Below are positions 43,866-55,511 of a DNA stretch of 64,000 bases, in pieces. The DNA comes from Pegoplata infirma (Eukaryota; Arthropoda; Insecta; Diptera; Anthomyiidae). Location of the stretch: NCBI GenBank assembly GCA_963921195.1, contig OY992539.1:98092964-98156963 (forward strand), in the 5' to 3' direction. Numbering within the stretch: the stretch's first letter is position 1; the number at the start of each line of letters is the position of its first letter. Made by a program: the position numbers and the translations under genes. The notes below the pieces were generated by a model that saw nothing but the letters and a program-made list of their open reading frames with translations, ran no database searches and had not been told where the DNA came from.

Positions 43866-45208
43866 GAGTATTCAAAACCGAAACCGAAAACCGGTTAACC
43901 GGTTTTTTTATTTTTAGAAACTCGACCGGTTTCGAATAGTTTTTAATTTCGAATTTTCGAGAAACCGGTTTTTCTGTTTCGGTTAACCGGTTTTTATAAA
44001 AAGTTATAATATAATGGGTTAAAATATGTATTGACTTAACAAAGTTTTTTAGAAACACTAACATAACTTAGCGGTACAACCATAATCAGTTTGTCTAATG
44101 TTGGTGTGTCAATATCAATGTATCACCGAGTTCCGTGTGTCCATCTTTTTCCCTAATATTGAAATCAATATCTATTTTTTTTAAATTTGGCACCTTGGAG
44201 GGCTATGGCCAAAGTTATAAAGTAATCCATCGACCGTTTTGTAGATCTGGCATCACCAAAGATAATTGGAAAATTCTGGCAATGCCAAACTAAAGTTCAA
44301 ACGTAAAGCAATGAGAGACAAAAAACAATCTGCATTCTCACTGTAAACTGTGATAAAATTTCGTAAACAATACCATATGGTTTTTATTTACTACTTTTTC
44401 AAACGCCATTTGTTATCCTACTATTTCACTATGGCTATGGCAAAGCATTTTTTTTAAGTCTTTGAAAATGTTGAATCGGAATTGGCTAAATCAGCCCAAA
44501 TGAATATGTTAAGACAGATGCCTGAATTTATTAGAAATTGTGTTCTTTAAACAATTCAATAAAAACAAATTTTGAAATAAAATCTCTATGGATTTCATCT
44601 CTCAATTGCAAAGGATTTAAATTTATTTGTTACTTCCAATAAACCAAACAATATCGTTGAAATATCGAAGCAATATTACCTAAAAGTCATATACATATTA
44701 TACAAAAACAGTAGTTTTTCATTATAAAGTGTACCATGAAAACATGATATCGTTTTCGCTATCGAAAATCCTGTCATAACGATAGTAATACCGCCTTATT
44801 TCAGATTTTATGGAAAAACTATCGTTATTCCTAGCGATAACCATATCGTTTCGGTAGGAAATTATGAAATCATTTTCGCTGTCGAAGTTTCCAGCGAAAT
44901 TGGGCGGTAGTAAAATCACTAAAACTTTGGAATGGTATCAAAATTTTATTAAATGAATATCGTAAACGGTGTCATACAGATGATACTATTTTCGCTATCA
45001 CTTATCGATTTTGGGTTTATTGGGCTATGAATTTTTTGTAAAAATATTATTTAGTTTACTTTATTTTTAACCTGAAGAATAAAAACCGAAAAACCGGTTT
45101 AACCGGTTTTTTTGCTTAAACCGAAACCGGAAACCGGTTTTTCAAAAATAAGTTTTTTCGAATAAACCGAAAACCGGTTTTAGAAAATGGGCGGTTTTTT
45201 GAATACAC
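43866..45208. mobile_element. TA-flanked element with GTGTATTCAAAA ends and AACCGGTT arms
   Basis: Ends GAGTATTCAAAACCG and, inverted, GTGTATTCAAAAAACCG, with TA on both sides (43,864-43,865 and 45,209-45,210). Both arms are built of overlapping CCGAAAACCGGTTAACCGG words. The interior about 44,740-45,010 has repeated ATCGTT/CGATA words. No convincing transposase was recognised. Probably a non-autonomous Tc1/mariner-type element. Confidence 0.75.
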
Positions 45209-45813
45209 TAATCAACATTTTCTAACCCGCCTCTGATTTTATGACGACATATCAAGTGGGCTTTCATTAAAAAAAAATTCATCCGATTTCGTGTAAAGCC
45301 TTGGATGTGCCAGATCAAAACAGGTTTAGATAAAATCATCGCGCTTTCCGCTCAGAATGGCTTTAAGTAAAAAGTCAAAAAGCAAATCAGTTCTACTCGT
45401 TAAGGCACGTCTTTTGGTGTCCCAGCAGAAATAAATCGAGATTTTGGCGACACAGCATCTGTTTATAGCATACCGTAGCGCATCCAAAGAGCGCTCTTAG
45501 GGATGCAGTAAAAGGAAGGGGAAAAAATTTTAATTTTTTTTTAAGATTTTTTATATAAAACTTATAATGTGTAATTATTTTTTGATAAAATTTCACACTT
45601 GCTTTCCTTTTTAATATTTTTAACACTTTTTGAATAAAAAAACATGAGTTTTAGACAAAGACACATGATTTGACTGCATCATTATTGCGCATTAATCAGC
45701 GCTGCAAAGAGCGCTTCAATCATAGCATCTTTGACCGCTGTTCCCAAAAAAAAATCCCATAAAAATGTGAAAATGAAAATTTCCGATATTTTTTTGATGT
45801 TCACTTCCGATTT

Positions 45814-46015
45814 TTTATACCCTCCACTTAGTGATAGAGGGTATATATAAGTTTGTCATTCCGTTTGTAACTCATCGAAATATCGATCTGGGACCCCATA
45901 AAGTATATATATTCATGATGCCCGATCGATTTTAAGACATTCTAGCGATGTCCGTCTGTCCGTCTGTCTGTCTGTCTGTCTGTGGAAAATGCTGTCGCGG
46001 ACAAAATATTGCACA
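45814..46015 (-). mobile_element. DINE-1-like repeat, B subfamily (copy B3), 3' segment
   Basis: From ATACCCTCCACTTAGTGATAG through TTTGTCATTCCG and CCGATCGATTTTAAGACATT to a GTCTGTCTGTCTG tract and ATATTGCACA, where it is interrupted. It provides the empty site for the 35,470-37,214 foldback. Confidence 0.85.
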
Positions 46016-46828
46016 CACTCAAAATATTTTGTAGGCAAAAACAAAAGAAAAACACACTTAAAACCAGTGAATAAACAATTGAAAACCATCCCAGTAATTA
46101 TTCATTTGTTTTGAAAACATCAACATTTATTTTTTACTGTTGGCAAAATTTTCTAAAATAAATAACACTAAACATTAAAAAACTACGTTTTTTTTCATTC
46201 TTTTTTACCAACAAATTCGAAAAAAATAACCTACGAAAACATTAAAAATTAATGATAGTTCTGTTATTTTTACCAACAAATTCCAAAAAAATAACCTACC
46301 AAAACATTAAAAATTAATGATTTCGTAGGTTATTTTATACAATTTTCTATTGAAATATTTTTTTAAAATTTTTTAATAAAATTTTGGGGAATCGATCCCG
46401 CAATCAACTACATTCTGGCCAGACACTCTACCCATCGTGCCAAAGCCACTTGATACAAATATGTTTTTATATTTCTATAAATAATTTTTTGAATTTTTTT
46501 TCTACAAACAAATAACTGACTTGTGTAGGTAAAAACTAATGATATATCATTAAAAAATACCAACAATTTAAAAAAAAATTACTTACACAAATCATTAAAA
46601 ATTTAAAGAATAATCAGTAGTTTTTACTTACAGAACAAAAATAAATGACTTTATAAATTAAATGTTAGTGAAAGTCTTTATTTTTTAGTGTGTTATTTTT
46701 GAAACAAAGGACTGATGTAGTCATTAATAAAAACTGAACATCAAACAAATGTTTTTTCTTTTAAAAACGACTAAACGGAAAACTTTTTAAATAAACTACA
46801 AACAGTTAATGACATAATTTTTTGAGTG
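46016..46828. mobile_element. CACTCAAAA-ended element nested in copy B3 (CA duplication)
   Basis: Ends CACTCAAAATA and TTTTTTGAGTG, with CA repeated on both sides. Copy B2 shows the empty site ATTGCACAGAG with one CA. The interior holds a tRNA-like segment at 46,386-46,442 (minus strand) and ACCAACAAATTCxAAAAAAATAACCTAC-like direct repeats. Confidence 0.8.
46386..46442 (-). repeat. tRNA-like segment inside the CACTCAAAA element
   Basis: Minus strand: A-box-like TGGCACGATGGGTAGAGTG and B-box-like GGGATCGATTCCC at tRNA-like spacing. There is no convincing acceptor stem. It is most simply a captured SINE/tRNA relic rather than a tRNA gene. Confidence 0.5.
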
Positions 46829-47258
46829 CAGAGATGACTGAAACTTAACATATTTATTGGAAGTTCTCCCGAGATGTTTGGTATTGCATTTGAGCGATAT
46901 CGGTTCAGCGGTTCAAAAGTTATGAACGAAAATGTAAGCACACCTCAAAAATTTCAGTACATTCAACATAACCTAAAAATACAAAATGCTTCAATTCGTC
47001 TTCTGGTTGGAATATGTAAACATAATTGAACACCAAATGGTATTTAAACAAGTACGAACATATTTTTTGACAAAAAAGTAAAAAAATCGCGGATTTTTTT
47101 TACCAAATTTTTTTTTCGCGGAAATTTTTTTTCAAAAAAATTTTTTTTTTCAAAAGTAATTTCCTTTTTAATAAAGTTTTTTGCAATAATCTTTTTGAAA
47201 TTATGGAGGGTATCACTACATTCGGCAAGGCCGAATTTAACTTTTTTACTTGTTTTTT
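46829..47258 (-). mobile_element. DINE-1-like copy B3, 5' segment
   Basis: Resumes CAGAGATGACTGAAACTTAA, passes GGAAGTTCTCCCGAGATGTT and CACCAAATGGTATTTAAAC, and ends with the hairpin ATTCGGCAAGGCCGAAT and AACTTTTTTACTTG. Confidence 0.85.
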
Positions 47259-47669
47259 TTTCATTTTGTTTCACATAAATAAAGTTTTGTAAAGTAAAAC
47301 GAATGAATTTTTTTGTTATATTTTTTAAATTTTAGTTATTTGATTTCAACTTTGAATTTACAGCATCTTTATTCTGCTTAAATCAGCTCTACAAAGATAC
47401 ATGAATTCACTGCATCTTTAATCTGCTTTAATCAGCGCTAAAAAGATACATGAATTTACAGCATCTTTATTCTGATTAAATCAGCGCTCTAAAGACACGT
47501 GATTTCAGTGCATCTAAAGAGCGCTGTTTCTGTGTATCCAACTAGCGCTCTAAAGTGGGACATCGCCTTAGGGAATCATGCATGAATTCAGCGCAATTGG
47601 ATGCGCTCCTTAACTCAAGTTCCCCTTCCAAAAGCTGCTGAACGTTCAGCAAAATTTCTGCTGGGGTAT

Positions 47670-48425
47670 TAAAATGAACATGATGCATTAATTGCTACTA
47701 AAAAAATAGGAAACAGATTTGCAAATTTCGCACAATTTTCAAAAATGCCATTAAAATTTTGGCAATTTATTTTTTTTAAACCTGCCAGTGATTTTTTTAT
47801 GTAGACTCACAAAAAACTCGGTTTATGCAAGAGTCCACCTAATTTCGGATGAAACCGCGAATGTGCCTCGCGAAAAACTGGTATTTTAAAAAAATTACGT
47901 TTTTTCTTTCGAAATTTGATCTGCTGAAACTCCTTAACTATTCGTGGCACATTGATGGGATTAATTCCAAAATGTTAAGAATTACAACAGCTACCAACTC
48001 TAGTTAAACTTTTTTCATTTTATAGTGGGGGCCGAAATCCCTGATCAAAAAACCTCGAACATTTTAAAACTCTTAATTTTTGGTTTCAAAACTTAACCGT
48101 CTTATAACTTCTTACCAAGCGATGAAGCATCTATCAAACCAACATTAAAATAATCTCTTATATGTTCCGACTTTGTGTTATGCCGGAAAACATTGAAATA
48201 TAAGGAGAACTTAAAAAAAAGCGAAAGAAATTAAAAACTATGGATTATTTCAAGCCATTTTTATCGATTTATCGAATTTAACCCTCTGTATCTTTTACGG
48301 ATAAAGTGGGGTAATCCTTAAACATTGCTCAGTGATGGTTCAAGGTCTTGTTTACACAACTGCATTTACAGTTTTTCTAAATTCCAAAAAGTGACGTTTT
48401 TTTTAAACATTTATTTCAGTTTCAC
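47670..48425. other. Unassigned stretch
   Basis: No gene or repeat structure could be supported between the triple nest and the next MITE. Confidence 0.4.
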
Positions 48426-48428
48426 TGA

Positions 48429-49028
48429 CAAGGGAAGTCTCCCTGGTGTCACCCTCCGATCTTCATGAAATTTGGATATGTTGTTAAGAACGAAAATTAA
48501 TTCGACACGTATTTTTTTTTAGCGGCCCAAATTCATTTTTTAGAGGGGTCGATTTGTATGGGGGGAAATTGAACTTTTTCAGTTTTTCACGATTTAAGCC
48601 TATTTAAACAAAATTAATATAGGCATGTGTGGTATCAGATCAAAGGTATTAAAAATACCTATCTCGTGGTGTTAACAACGGGCCATAGAAGTTAATATTT
48701 TTCGACTTATTAACAAAAATGTCCTAAAATTTTAGTATTTTACTCAATATGACGAAAAGTTGTGCATGTTTGGACACGTTCTTAGCACACGTAGATAGGT
48801 TTTCCAAAGACCTTTCATTTGGTATGCAACATGACTAGGTTTCTTTGCATAGTATAGGAGATAAACGAAAAAAACTGAAAAATGGCATTGTCTTCCCCCC
48901 TCCTTTTTACCCCCTAAATATGAATTTGGGCCGCTAAAAAAAAATACGTGTCCCTTTATTTTTTCTGCTCTACAAAATAAAACCAATTCCATAAAGATCC
49001 GCGGGTGACACTAGGGAGACTTCCCTTG
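48429..49028. mobile_element. CAAGGGAAGT-ended MITE, copy 2 (TGA duplication)
   Basis: Ends CAAGGGAAGTCTCCCTGGTG and the inverse CAAGGGAAGTCTCCCTAGTG, with TGA on both sides (48,426-48,428 and 49,029-49,031). Arms share GCGGCCCAAATTCATTTTTTA-like text and its inverse. 600 bp, no ORF. Confidence 0.8.
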
Positions 49029-49169
49029 TGAGTTGAAATTTAAAAAAAGATTTTGTGATATCTATCTTATATGTATGGAACAATTCAAACAAATGAAAAG
49101 CCCTTTCCTTCTTCTATCCAAAACAGTTAAAAAAATGAAAATCGGTTGAACAAATTTAAAGTTTCACGT

Positions 49170-49510
49170 CCCAATAAGCAATTTTAAAATTCAAGTGCAA
49201 ATCAAGTATAAAACAAGTGTAAATCAAGCCCTATATTCCAGCCTCTGCTTGATTTATACTTGAATTACACTTGAATACAATAGCATACTCCAGCAAAACG
49301 GACACTGGAATTCAAGCCCTGTTTTTACAGCCTTTTCCCTGGTTTTCAAGCGTAAAAACAGCGCTTGAATTCAAGTATCCGTTTTGCTGGAGAATGCTAT
49401 TGAATTCAAGTGTAATTCAAGTATAAATCAAGCATAGACTGGAAATAAGGGCTTGATTTACACTTGATTTATACTTGATTTGTACTTGAATTTTAAATGT
49501 GCTTATTGGG
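49170..49510. mobile_element. CCCAATAAGC-ended palindromic MITE (GT duplication)
   Basis: Ends CCCAATAAGCAATTTTAAAA and, inverted, CCCAATAAGCACATTTAAAA, with GT on both sides (49,168-49,169 and 49,511-49,512). Arms of about 150 bp are made of AAGTGTAAATCAAG words and include the 20-mer GAATTCAAGTATCCGTTTTG near the centre. 341 bp, noncoding. Confidence 0.8.
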
Positions 49511-49667
49511 GTGGTTTAGTGAGAAAAGTCCAAAACAACGTTTTTTGAAAAAAAAATTAAAAATTGGAGGGTGCCTGGCAAGTTTGATGGGCATTTTTGT
49601 GATATTTTCGACGATACCTATAACCTTAACTACCTCATTTCAAAAGTATATTCGGTTTTGTGTTTTT

Positions 49668-49679
49668 TGTAGCACAGTG
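49668..49679. repeat. Lone CACTGTGCTACA terminus
   Basis: TTTTTGTAGCACAGTG followed by TTA matches the right end of the 29,759-33,531 element. The partner end was not found. Confidence 0.5.
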
Positions 49680-49904
49680 TTATTGTTTTAAAATTTGTCA
49701 AAAAACCTACTATGGAGAAAAAGTGAGGTTAATGAATACTTATACATAAATACCTTTTAAAAATTTACATTGACTAATCTAACTATCTTATGTCAATGTA
49801 ACTATCTTATGTCAATGTACAGAGTAATCGGATAAAAGTTCATAAAAATCATATAAACATTTTGAGAAGTTTAAATTTTACAAATTGACAATCATACAAA
49901 TATA

Positions 49905-50095
49905 CAATCTTGACAATGGGATCTGACAAATCCCGAAACACGTGTCGATTAAGTCTTGCAAAAAATTACCAACATAAATAAATTTAAAACAGAAAAATAA
50001 TTTTCTTGAAAATTATTCTATTAGAATATCATAGTTTTAATTAATAAAGGAAATAATGACCTCGAGCTAAAATAAACCTACTCAAAATGTAGGTT
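49905..50095. repeat. Half-copy of the CACGTGTCGATTAAG palindromic repeat
   Basis: CACGTGTCGATTAAGTCTTG, CTTGAAAATTATTCTATTAG and CTCGAGCTAAAATAAACCT follow the order of the right half of 6,690-7,028. Confidence 0.75.
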
Positions 50096-50983
50096 TAAAT
50101 TATCAATATCACGGTGAAAAAGTTTGGCAATCAACAACCAACTAAAGGAAAAACTAAGGAAAAAAATCGCTTTCATAAAATCTGTATTTTGACAGAAAAC
50201 CTTGTCAAATATCAGTTGAATTGAGATTACAGTCATTTAAAGCAGAGTATTTGTTGGAGTAGTTATTTTGAGTGTAGAAATCTAGAAACATTCAGTTTTT
50301 TCGATTACATAAATCTCAAAATCAATATAAACGTTGACTGAAAATCTGGAAAAAATCAAAGCCACTTGATATCTGAACATATTGTGAAACAATCTTCCTT
50401 TCAAAAATTAAAAGTATTGTTGCAAAATTTTTGACGATTGACGTTGAGTAATTTTTACATCTCAACATTTCTTTATTAAAACTAATCTTAATGTTAGAAT
50501 GGTGAAGTTATCTTACTCCCTATAGGAGCTTAGCCAACAGATCACTATATCTAAAATATTAAAATGCACTGTAACACCAAGGAAATTCCTTTGTCTTCTA
50601 TTAAACAAATAAGTCTCACCTACCAGCCCCTTTCTTCTTTTCCATATCATCGATTACCCAGAACAACACAATGAATTACATACATAGAGGTCATCCACTG
50701 CGTATTTTGGTCTGATAATAAAAAAAATACACTAGCGTTTCGTTGTGTTTATTTGGTTCAATTTAAAAAAGGGGTTGGTTCAAAACAATCAAAGAACAAT
50801 TTATTCATGACTTCAAGGGAGTTCATACTTTGAAAAAACTTTAAAACTTAAACATATTGTCCGCACACAATTATAAAACACAAGTACAAGTAAAACAATG
50901 TTGAAAGAATGAAAAATATTTTTTACGATAATGAGGTTCCTTGTTATGTGATGTGAAATATTCAAGTAGTAGTAAAAGAAAAC
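50096..50983. other. Unassigned intronic stretch
   Basis: No exon, TIR pair or tandem structure recognised. Confidence 0.4.
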
Positions 50984-50991
50984 ATATGTAT

Positions 50992-51431
50992 TAGAGTGTC
51001 CCTTATTTTGGAAATGTTTGAAATGTTGAGAAATTTTTTTCCATTTGACTTAAAAATAACTCAGGAAGAATTTTACGCCCCTACGACCACGCCTTCCCTA
51101 CGCGATGGGGCCTTTCAGAGCGGGGCCTTAAAAATCATTTTTCCCTACAAACCAAATTTTTTTTTTATTTTTAATTTTTTTGTTATTAATTATTATATAA
51201 CTTGGTTAGCTTATTCACGCCAAAAAAATTGATTTGGGTGGGATAAGGCTTTAAGCCACTGTGTCAATGGAAAAATGATTTTTTAGGCCCCGCTCTTTAA
51301 GGCCCCGTCGCGTAGGGAAGGCGTGGTCGTAGAGGCGTAAAATTTTTTCTCAGTTATTTTTAAGTCAAAAGGAAAAAAATAGCGGGTACCGTCTTTACAT
51401 TTCCAACATTTTCAAAATAAGGGACACTCTA
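50992..51431. mobile_element. hAT-like foldback MITE with perfect 8-bp TSD
   Basis: Ends TAGAGTGTCCCTTATTTTGG and its inverse CCAAAATAAGGGACACTCTA-like (with small differences). ATATGTAT is directly repeated at 50,984-50,991 and 51,432-51,439. Arms of about 165 bp share TACGACCACGCCTTCCCTAC and its inverse and GGGGCCTT/AAGGCCCC words. The 8-bp duplication supports hAT. The open frame across the left arm is incidental. Confidence 0.85.
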
Positions 51432-51782
51432 ATATGTATGTATGTGTGTGTTCGATTGACACAGTGGTTTATTTTCGAAGCTTTTCGGAAATAATTCAAT
51501 AAATACCTAATGACCGATTTTGCCTGTTTAGAAATCAGACCAACGCAGGACTCAAACACATGTTTTCAACATGGGTCAGCCCTCTATCTCATTTTGTTTA
51601 GACTCTATCTTTGTTTCAACAGACGGACAGACAGACAGACAAAATAAAGTTTTAGCCGCAAACATATAGTCTCAGGGGCAAGACTGCATATTTATTCAGT
51701 TTTGCTTTGATACGTAGAACCTGAATCAAATTACGTCGGGTATGACGTAACGCCCAATAATTTTTCGTTTATACAATATAAA

Positions 51783-51906
51783 TGTAAGGAACCTAAGTCA
51801 AACGGACGTAAAAATTGCAAATTTGATGTGTTTTGTTTTTATTTACGTTTTGCGATACGCAATTTTATTCTGGTTCCTTACAGAAACAAATAGTGGCGAC
51901 CCTGAC
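51783..51906 (+). other. Possible LTR end with primer-binding-like site
   Basis: TGTAAGGAACC (51,783) and its perfect inverse GGTTCCTTACA (ending 51,882) bracket about 100 bp. 11 nt later comes TGGCGACCCTGAC, resembling a tRNA-Arg-type primer-binding site of fly LTR elements, which usually read TGGCGACCGTGAC. The segment is very short for an LTR, and no gag frame follows, so a small MITE beside a chance match is equally possible. Confidence 0.25.
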
Positions 51907-52206
51907 TCAGATTTTTATTTTTTTTTTTAATTTGTTACAAAGTGTTCTTGTCTTAGAAAGTATAAGAGATAACGTCTAAACAAATCTTTATTTCAGAAAC
52001 ATCGGATAAGAAACAAAAAAAGTGGCAAGCACTACAAGTTTTTGTATGCTTAAGATGGGATCCATCGTGTTTACTTAAGCTCGAGGGTAAATTTTCTATA
52101 ATCAGTATGAATTTTATTGCAATCTGTCCAATTGGCCGAATTATTTAAAAAAAATTCAAAAATAAACTACTGTTAATTGGAATGTATGTTAAAAAATATA
52201 ATAAAT

Positions 52207-52882
52207 ATGAGACATTCCAAACCTAATGTCCCGCTACAGAAAAACACGTGTCCCATGAATTTCTGAATATGATAGATAGCCCTATAAGAAACTTAGAAAA
52301 CTGCGTTTTTGGTTTTTTCTATTTTTCTAAACCTGGGCTTTTAGAGGAGTGTCTAAATATTGGAAAAAACTGTAAAATTTGTGTCGAGTTGTCATGATTA
52401 TTTTTTTATCAAATAAAAACGGAATGCACCATAATCTAAAAAATTGCATTCTTGTATATTTTTTATTCGCTATCGAATAAAAGTTTTTATTTTTAAAAAT
52501 TTTCAGAACCCGTTCTGAAATTACCATTTTTTAAAAAAGTCAAATATCTAAACTTATAAAAAAAATAAAAGTGGTTGGATTTTTTGATAAATTGACTTTT
52601 TTAAAAATTAAAAAATTTTAAAGATAATTTTTAGTCGATAGCCCATAAAAAAGTATACAAGAATGCAAATTTTTAAGATTATGATACATGCCGTTTTAAT
52701 TTTATAAATATTTAATCAAGGCAAATCGATAAAATTTTACCATTTTTTCAATCCTTTTCCTAATTTTAAAAAATTTTTTTTTTCTTAGTTCCATATAGGG
52801 CTACTTATTAGTACAACTAATTCAAAAATTCATGAGCCACACGTTTTTTTTTCGCTAAACATTTGGTGTGTAATGTCTCTTA
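52207..52882. mobile_element. TGAGACATTCC foldback family, copy 4
   Basis: Starts TGAGACATTCCAAACC and ends GTGTGTAATGTCTC. Contains CAGAACCCGTTCTG and family arm text in inverted order. More diverged than copy 1. Confidence 0.75.
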
Positions 52883-52889
52883 TGTGGAA

Positions 52890-54425
52890 TTTTATTATAT
52901 TATAAAATAAACTAACACAAAGAAGATAAAAATATGCTTGTGTTTAAATGGTTAGCAGATGGAAATATGTGTTTGGTGATATCACACATAGTTTTTTTCT
53001 GTTTTTTTTTTTTTTTTTGTTTTTAGAATTCATCGTTAATATGTCAAATGTTATCGTATCAACACATCACAAAATTACTGATTAATTTTCTATTCACTTT
53101 TATACGCTAATTCATGTTTATAGGACTATATGCGTTTAAGTATTTGTATATTAGGGAGATAATTAAATACAAAAATTTTATTGATAAGAGAAGAAAATCG
53201 CCTATCTGACAATAAAGTTTTTTTTTTTTTTTGGCGTTGAGATTAACAAAAAATGTACACAAATTATTGGGCGTATGTGCCGCCGCATTGTGGTGCCTTT
53301 TGTCGAAACCCGCCTTTTTTCTAAAACCAATTTTGACATAATCACTTGATAAAATAAATGAAATTATCTGATAAAGAATCCTCACTGATTAAAATTATTG
53401 AAATCGGATTAAAATTATGAATTGTAGAGTTGTTCAAAGTTGGTTGTTTTTAAAGGCTTTCTTGAAAAAGTATGCTCATTACAATATAAAGATATGAAAA
53501 CAAAGTTTGTCTGTCAAATACCTTTTTTTAAAGCTAAGTCTTGCAAACACTCTATACTTGAGTCTTTTATCAGATTTGATAGAATATAACTAAAAAGTGA
53601 TGGTTTGTGACGGGATATATTAATATCCCGTCACATTCAAAACTCTAACTTTTTAAATTAAAATTAAGTTCCAGTGTTTGGCTGTTTCAGGGGAAAATAC
53701 AGCTCTTGTGTTTAAGAGGATTTTTTTTTTAGATCCATATTTTTAAAACCACTTTTGTAGCTTAGTTTACAGATATGTTTCATAACTACTGTTTAAGATT
53801 TAAATGTTTTTAAACTTATTCCACTAGTTTACAGAAATTTTGATCCACAACATTTTGCATTTATTTTTTATGTAAAATCTCGCGCTGATTCAGAAAATTA
53901 TGTCTTAAGTTTCAAAAGAACAACATTTTTACCATTTAAAAAACGTGGTTTTACTTAACCAATCATTATCTGACCCCCGATTCCGTAGTTCGAAATTGCA
54001 CACAAATAGTATTTAGGGTACCCTAAGAAAGAATTTATATTGGCGTGGTATTTTCTTTTTATCTGCAGAACACGAACCTGTGGGTGTTGATTATTTTTCT
54101 AAAATCTGAGTCCACTGGTTCCTCATATGTGCAGGTACTTAATTTAAAGATAATTAAACAAAAAAAAGTTATTCTGCGTAGCCGGCCTTTATCAGGGCTT
54201 AAGGATTGAGTTTGTTTTTGTTATCCCGTAGAATTGATGATAACGTATATAATAAAAAATATCTTAAATTTAAAAACATTTCGGGTATGAGTCGGTAAAA
54301 AAAACTGTCTCCGTTTTTTGTTGTACTCCTCTAAAACTATGTTAAGTTTCATGGCAATCGAAGATGAATCTTCAGAAGCCCTTCATTGTAAGATTTATAA
54401 AATCCTGCCTCACTTTTTTATATGA
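52890..54425. other. Unassigned intronic stretch
   Basis: Contains poly-T runs (near 53,000 and 53,219) and GTCACAAACC/TATTAATATCCCGTCAC near 53,605-53,635 as a short palindrome (GGGATATATTAATATCCC). No exon or element recognised. Confidence 0.4.
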
Positions 54426-54428
54426 AAC

Positions 54429-55487
54429 TAGCTATACGCGGTCCGCGTTGCTGGCCCTAAGAAAAAACTGTTTTATATTGAATCTTAATATGTATAAATA
54501 TACTGTCGGAAAAATTAAAACACGGGTCCCGGTCCAGCTAGTAACCTTTAATTCCACCCTCGGTTAGAGAAATCTCAACAAAATCGGTTCAGCCGTTTTT
54601 GCGTGATTTCGAAACAGACTGGCATAACGTTAAGTATAGTACAAAGGGGCGTGTCATTTAACGTATTTTTATCGAATCGTGATAGTCGAAAGTTCCATGC
54701 TGCATCCTCGATTAGAATTTTTTTATTTATGAAAAACGGGTGTGACATTTTATACCCTTTTGTCGAATCGCGCTCGACATATGACTTACTGTTCCCGCTC
54801 GGTTAGTTCTATCAGTAGTGACAGATTCTGCTTTTCCGTTTTTGCGTGATTTCAAAACAGGCAGATATACCGTTCAGTATAAAACAAAGGGGATTGGCAA
54901 TTTACGGCTCGTTGCAATTTTGATCCCTTTTTCCAATAACGATCTTATATGGCCTACATATGCATTAGGTTAGCACTGTATGTAGTGAAAATGTCAATTG
55001 GTTCAGCTGCTTTTGCGTGATTGCGAAACAGGCAGACAATGTCCAGTATAGTACAAAGGGGCGTGGTATTTAATGCCCTTTTTTCCAATCGTAGTATAAC
55101 ATGGCCAATTGTTCAGCACTCGGTTAACCCTATCAGTGCTGAAAATTTAATTAAAATCGAATCAACAGTTTTTGCGTTATTGCGGAGCATGCAGAAATAA
55201 CATTCAATTCAATACAAAGGGGCATGGCATTTTACGCCAATTTGTCCGATCACGCTCACATAGTAAGTACTTGGTTAGTATCTTTAGTATCTTTAGTGGT
55301 GCAATGTAAAAATTCGATTTTGCCACGCCCCTCCGCCCACACACAAACTATCAAAAATCTGACTGCACAATGTTACTCCCTGGGCTATTCTGAATATTCT
55401 CTGAAAATTTCATCAAGATCGGTTCAGCCGTTTTCGAGTCCATACGGAACATAAGTACATACATCCAATTTTATATATATAGATAGA
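54429..55487 (+). repeat. Modular dispersed repeat (AAAGGGGCGTGG units), copy 2
   Basis: Same start (TAGCTATACGCGGTCCGCGT) and end (CATCCAATTTTATATATATA) as 19,809-21,206, with fewer and shorter internal units. Unit loss is the main difference between copies. Confidence 0.75.
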
Positions 55488-55511
55488 TTTAGAATTGTAA
55501 GTAGAGATGGG

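Larger units (their letters stand above)
45421..47665. mobile_element. CCCAGCAGAAAT element (copy 2) with two further nested insertions
   Basis: Ends CCCAGCAGAAAT and ATTTCTGCTGGG, with GT on both sides (45,419-45,420 and 47,666-47,667). The interior matches copy 1 (24,458-25,614). After CTTCCGATTTTTT it is interrupted by a DINE-like copy and resumes at CATTTTGTTTCACATAAATA. Confidence 0.85.

Noticed and set aside
51100..51330. GC-rich island as a promoter
   Set aside because: The GC-rich words are the inverted arms of the hAT-like foldback.
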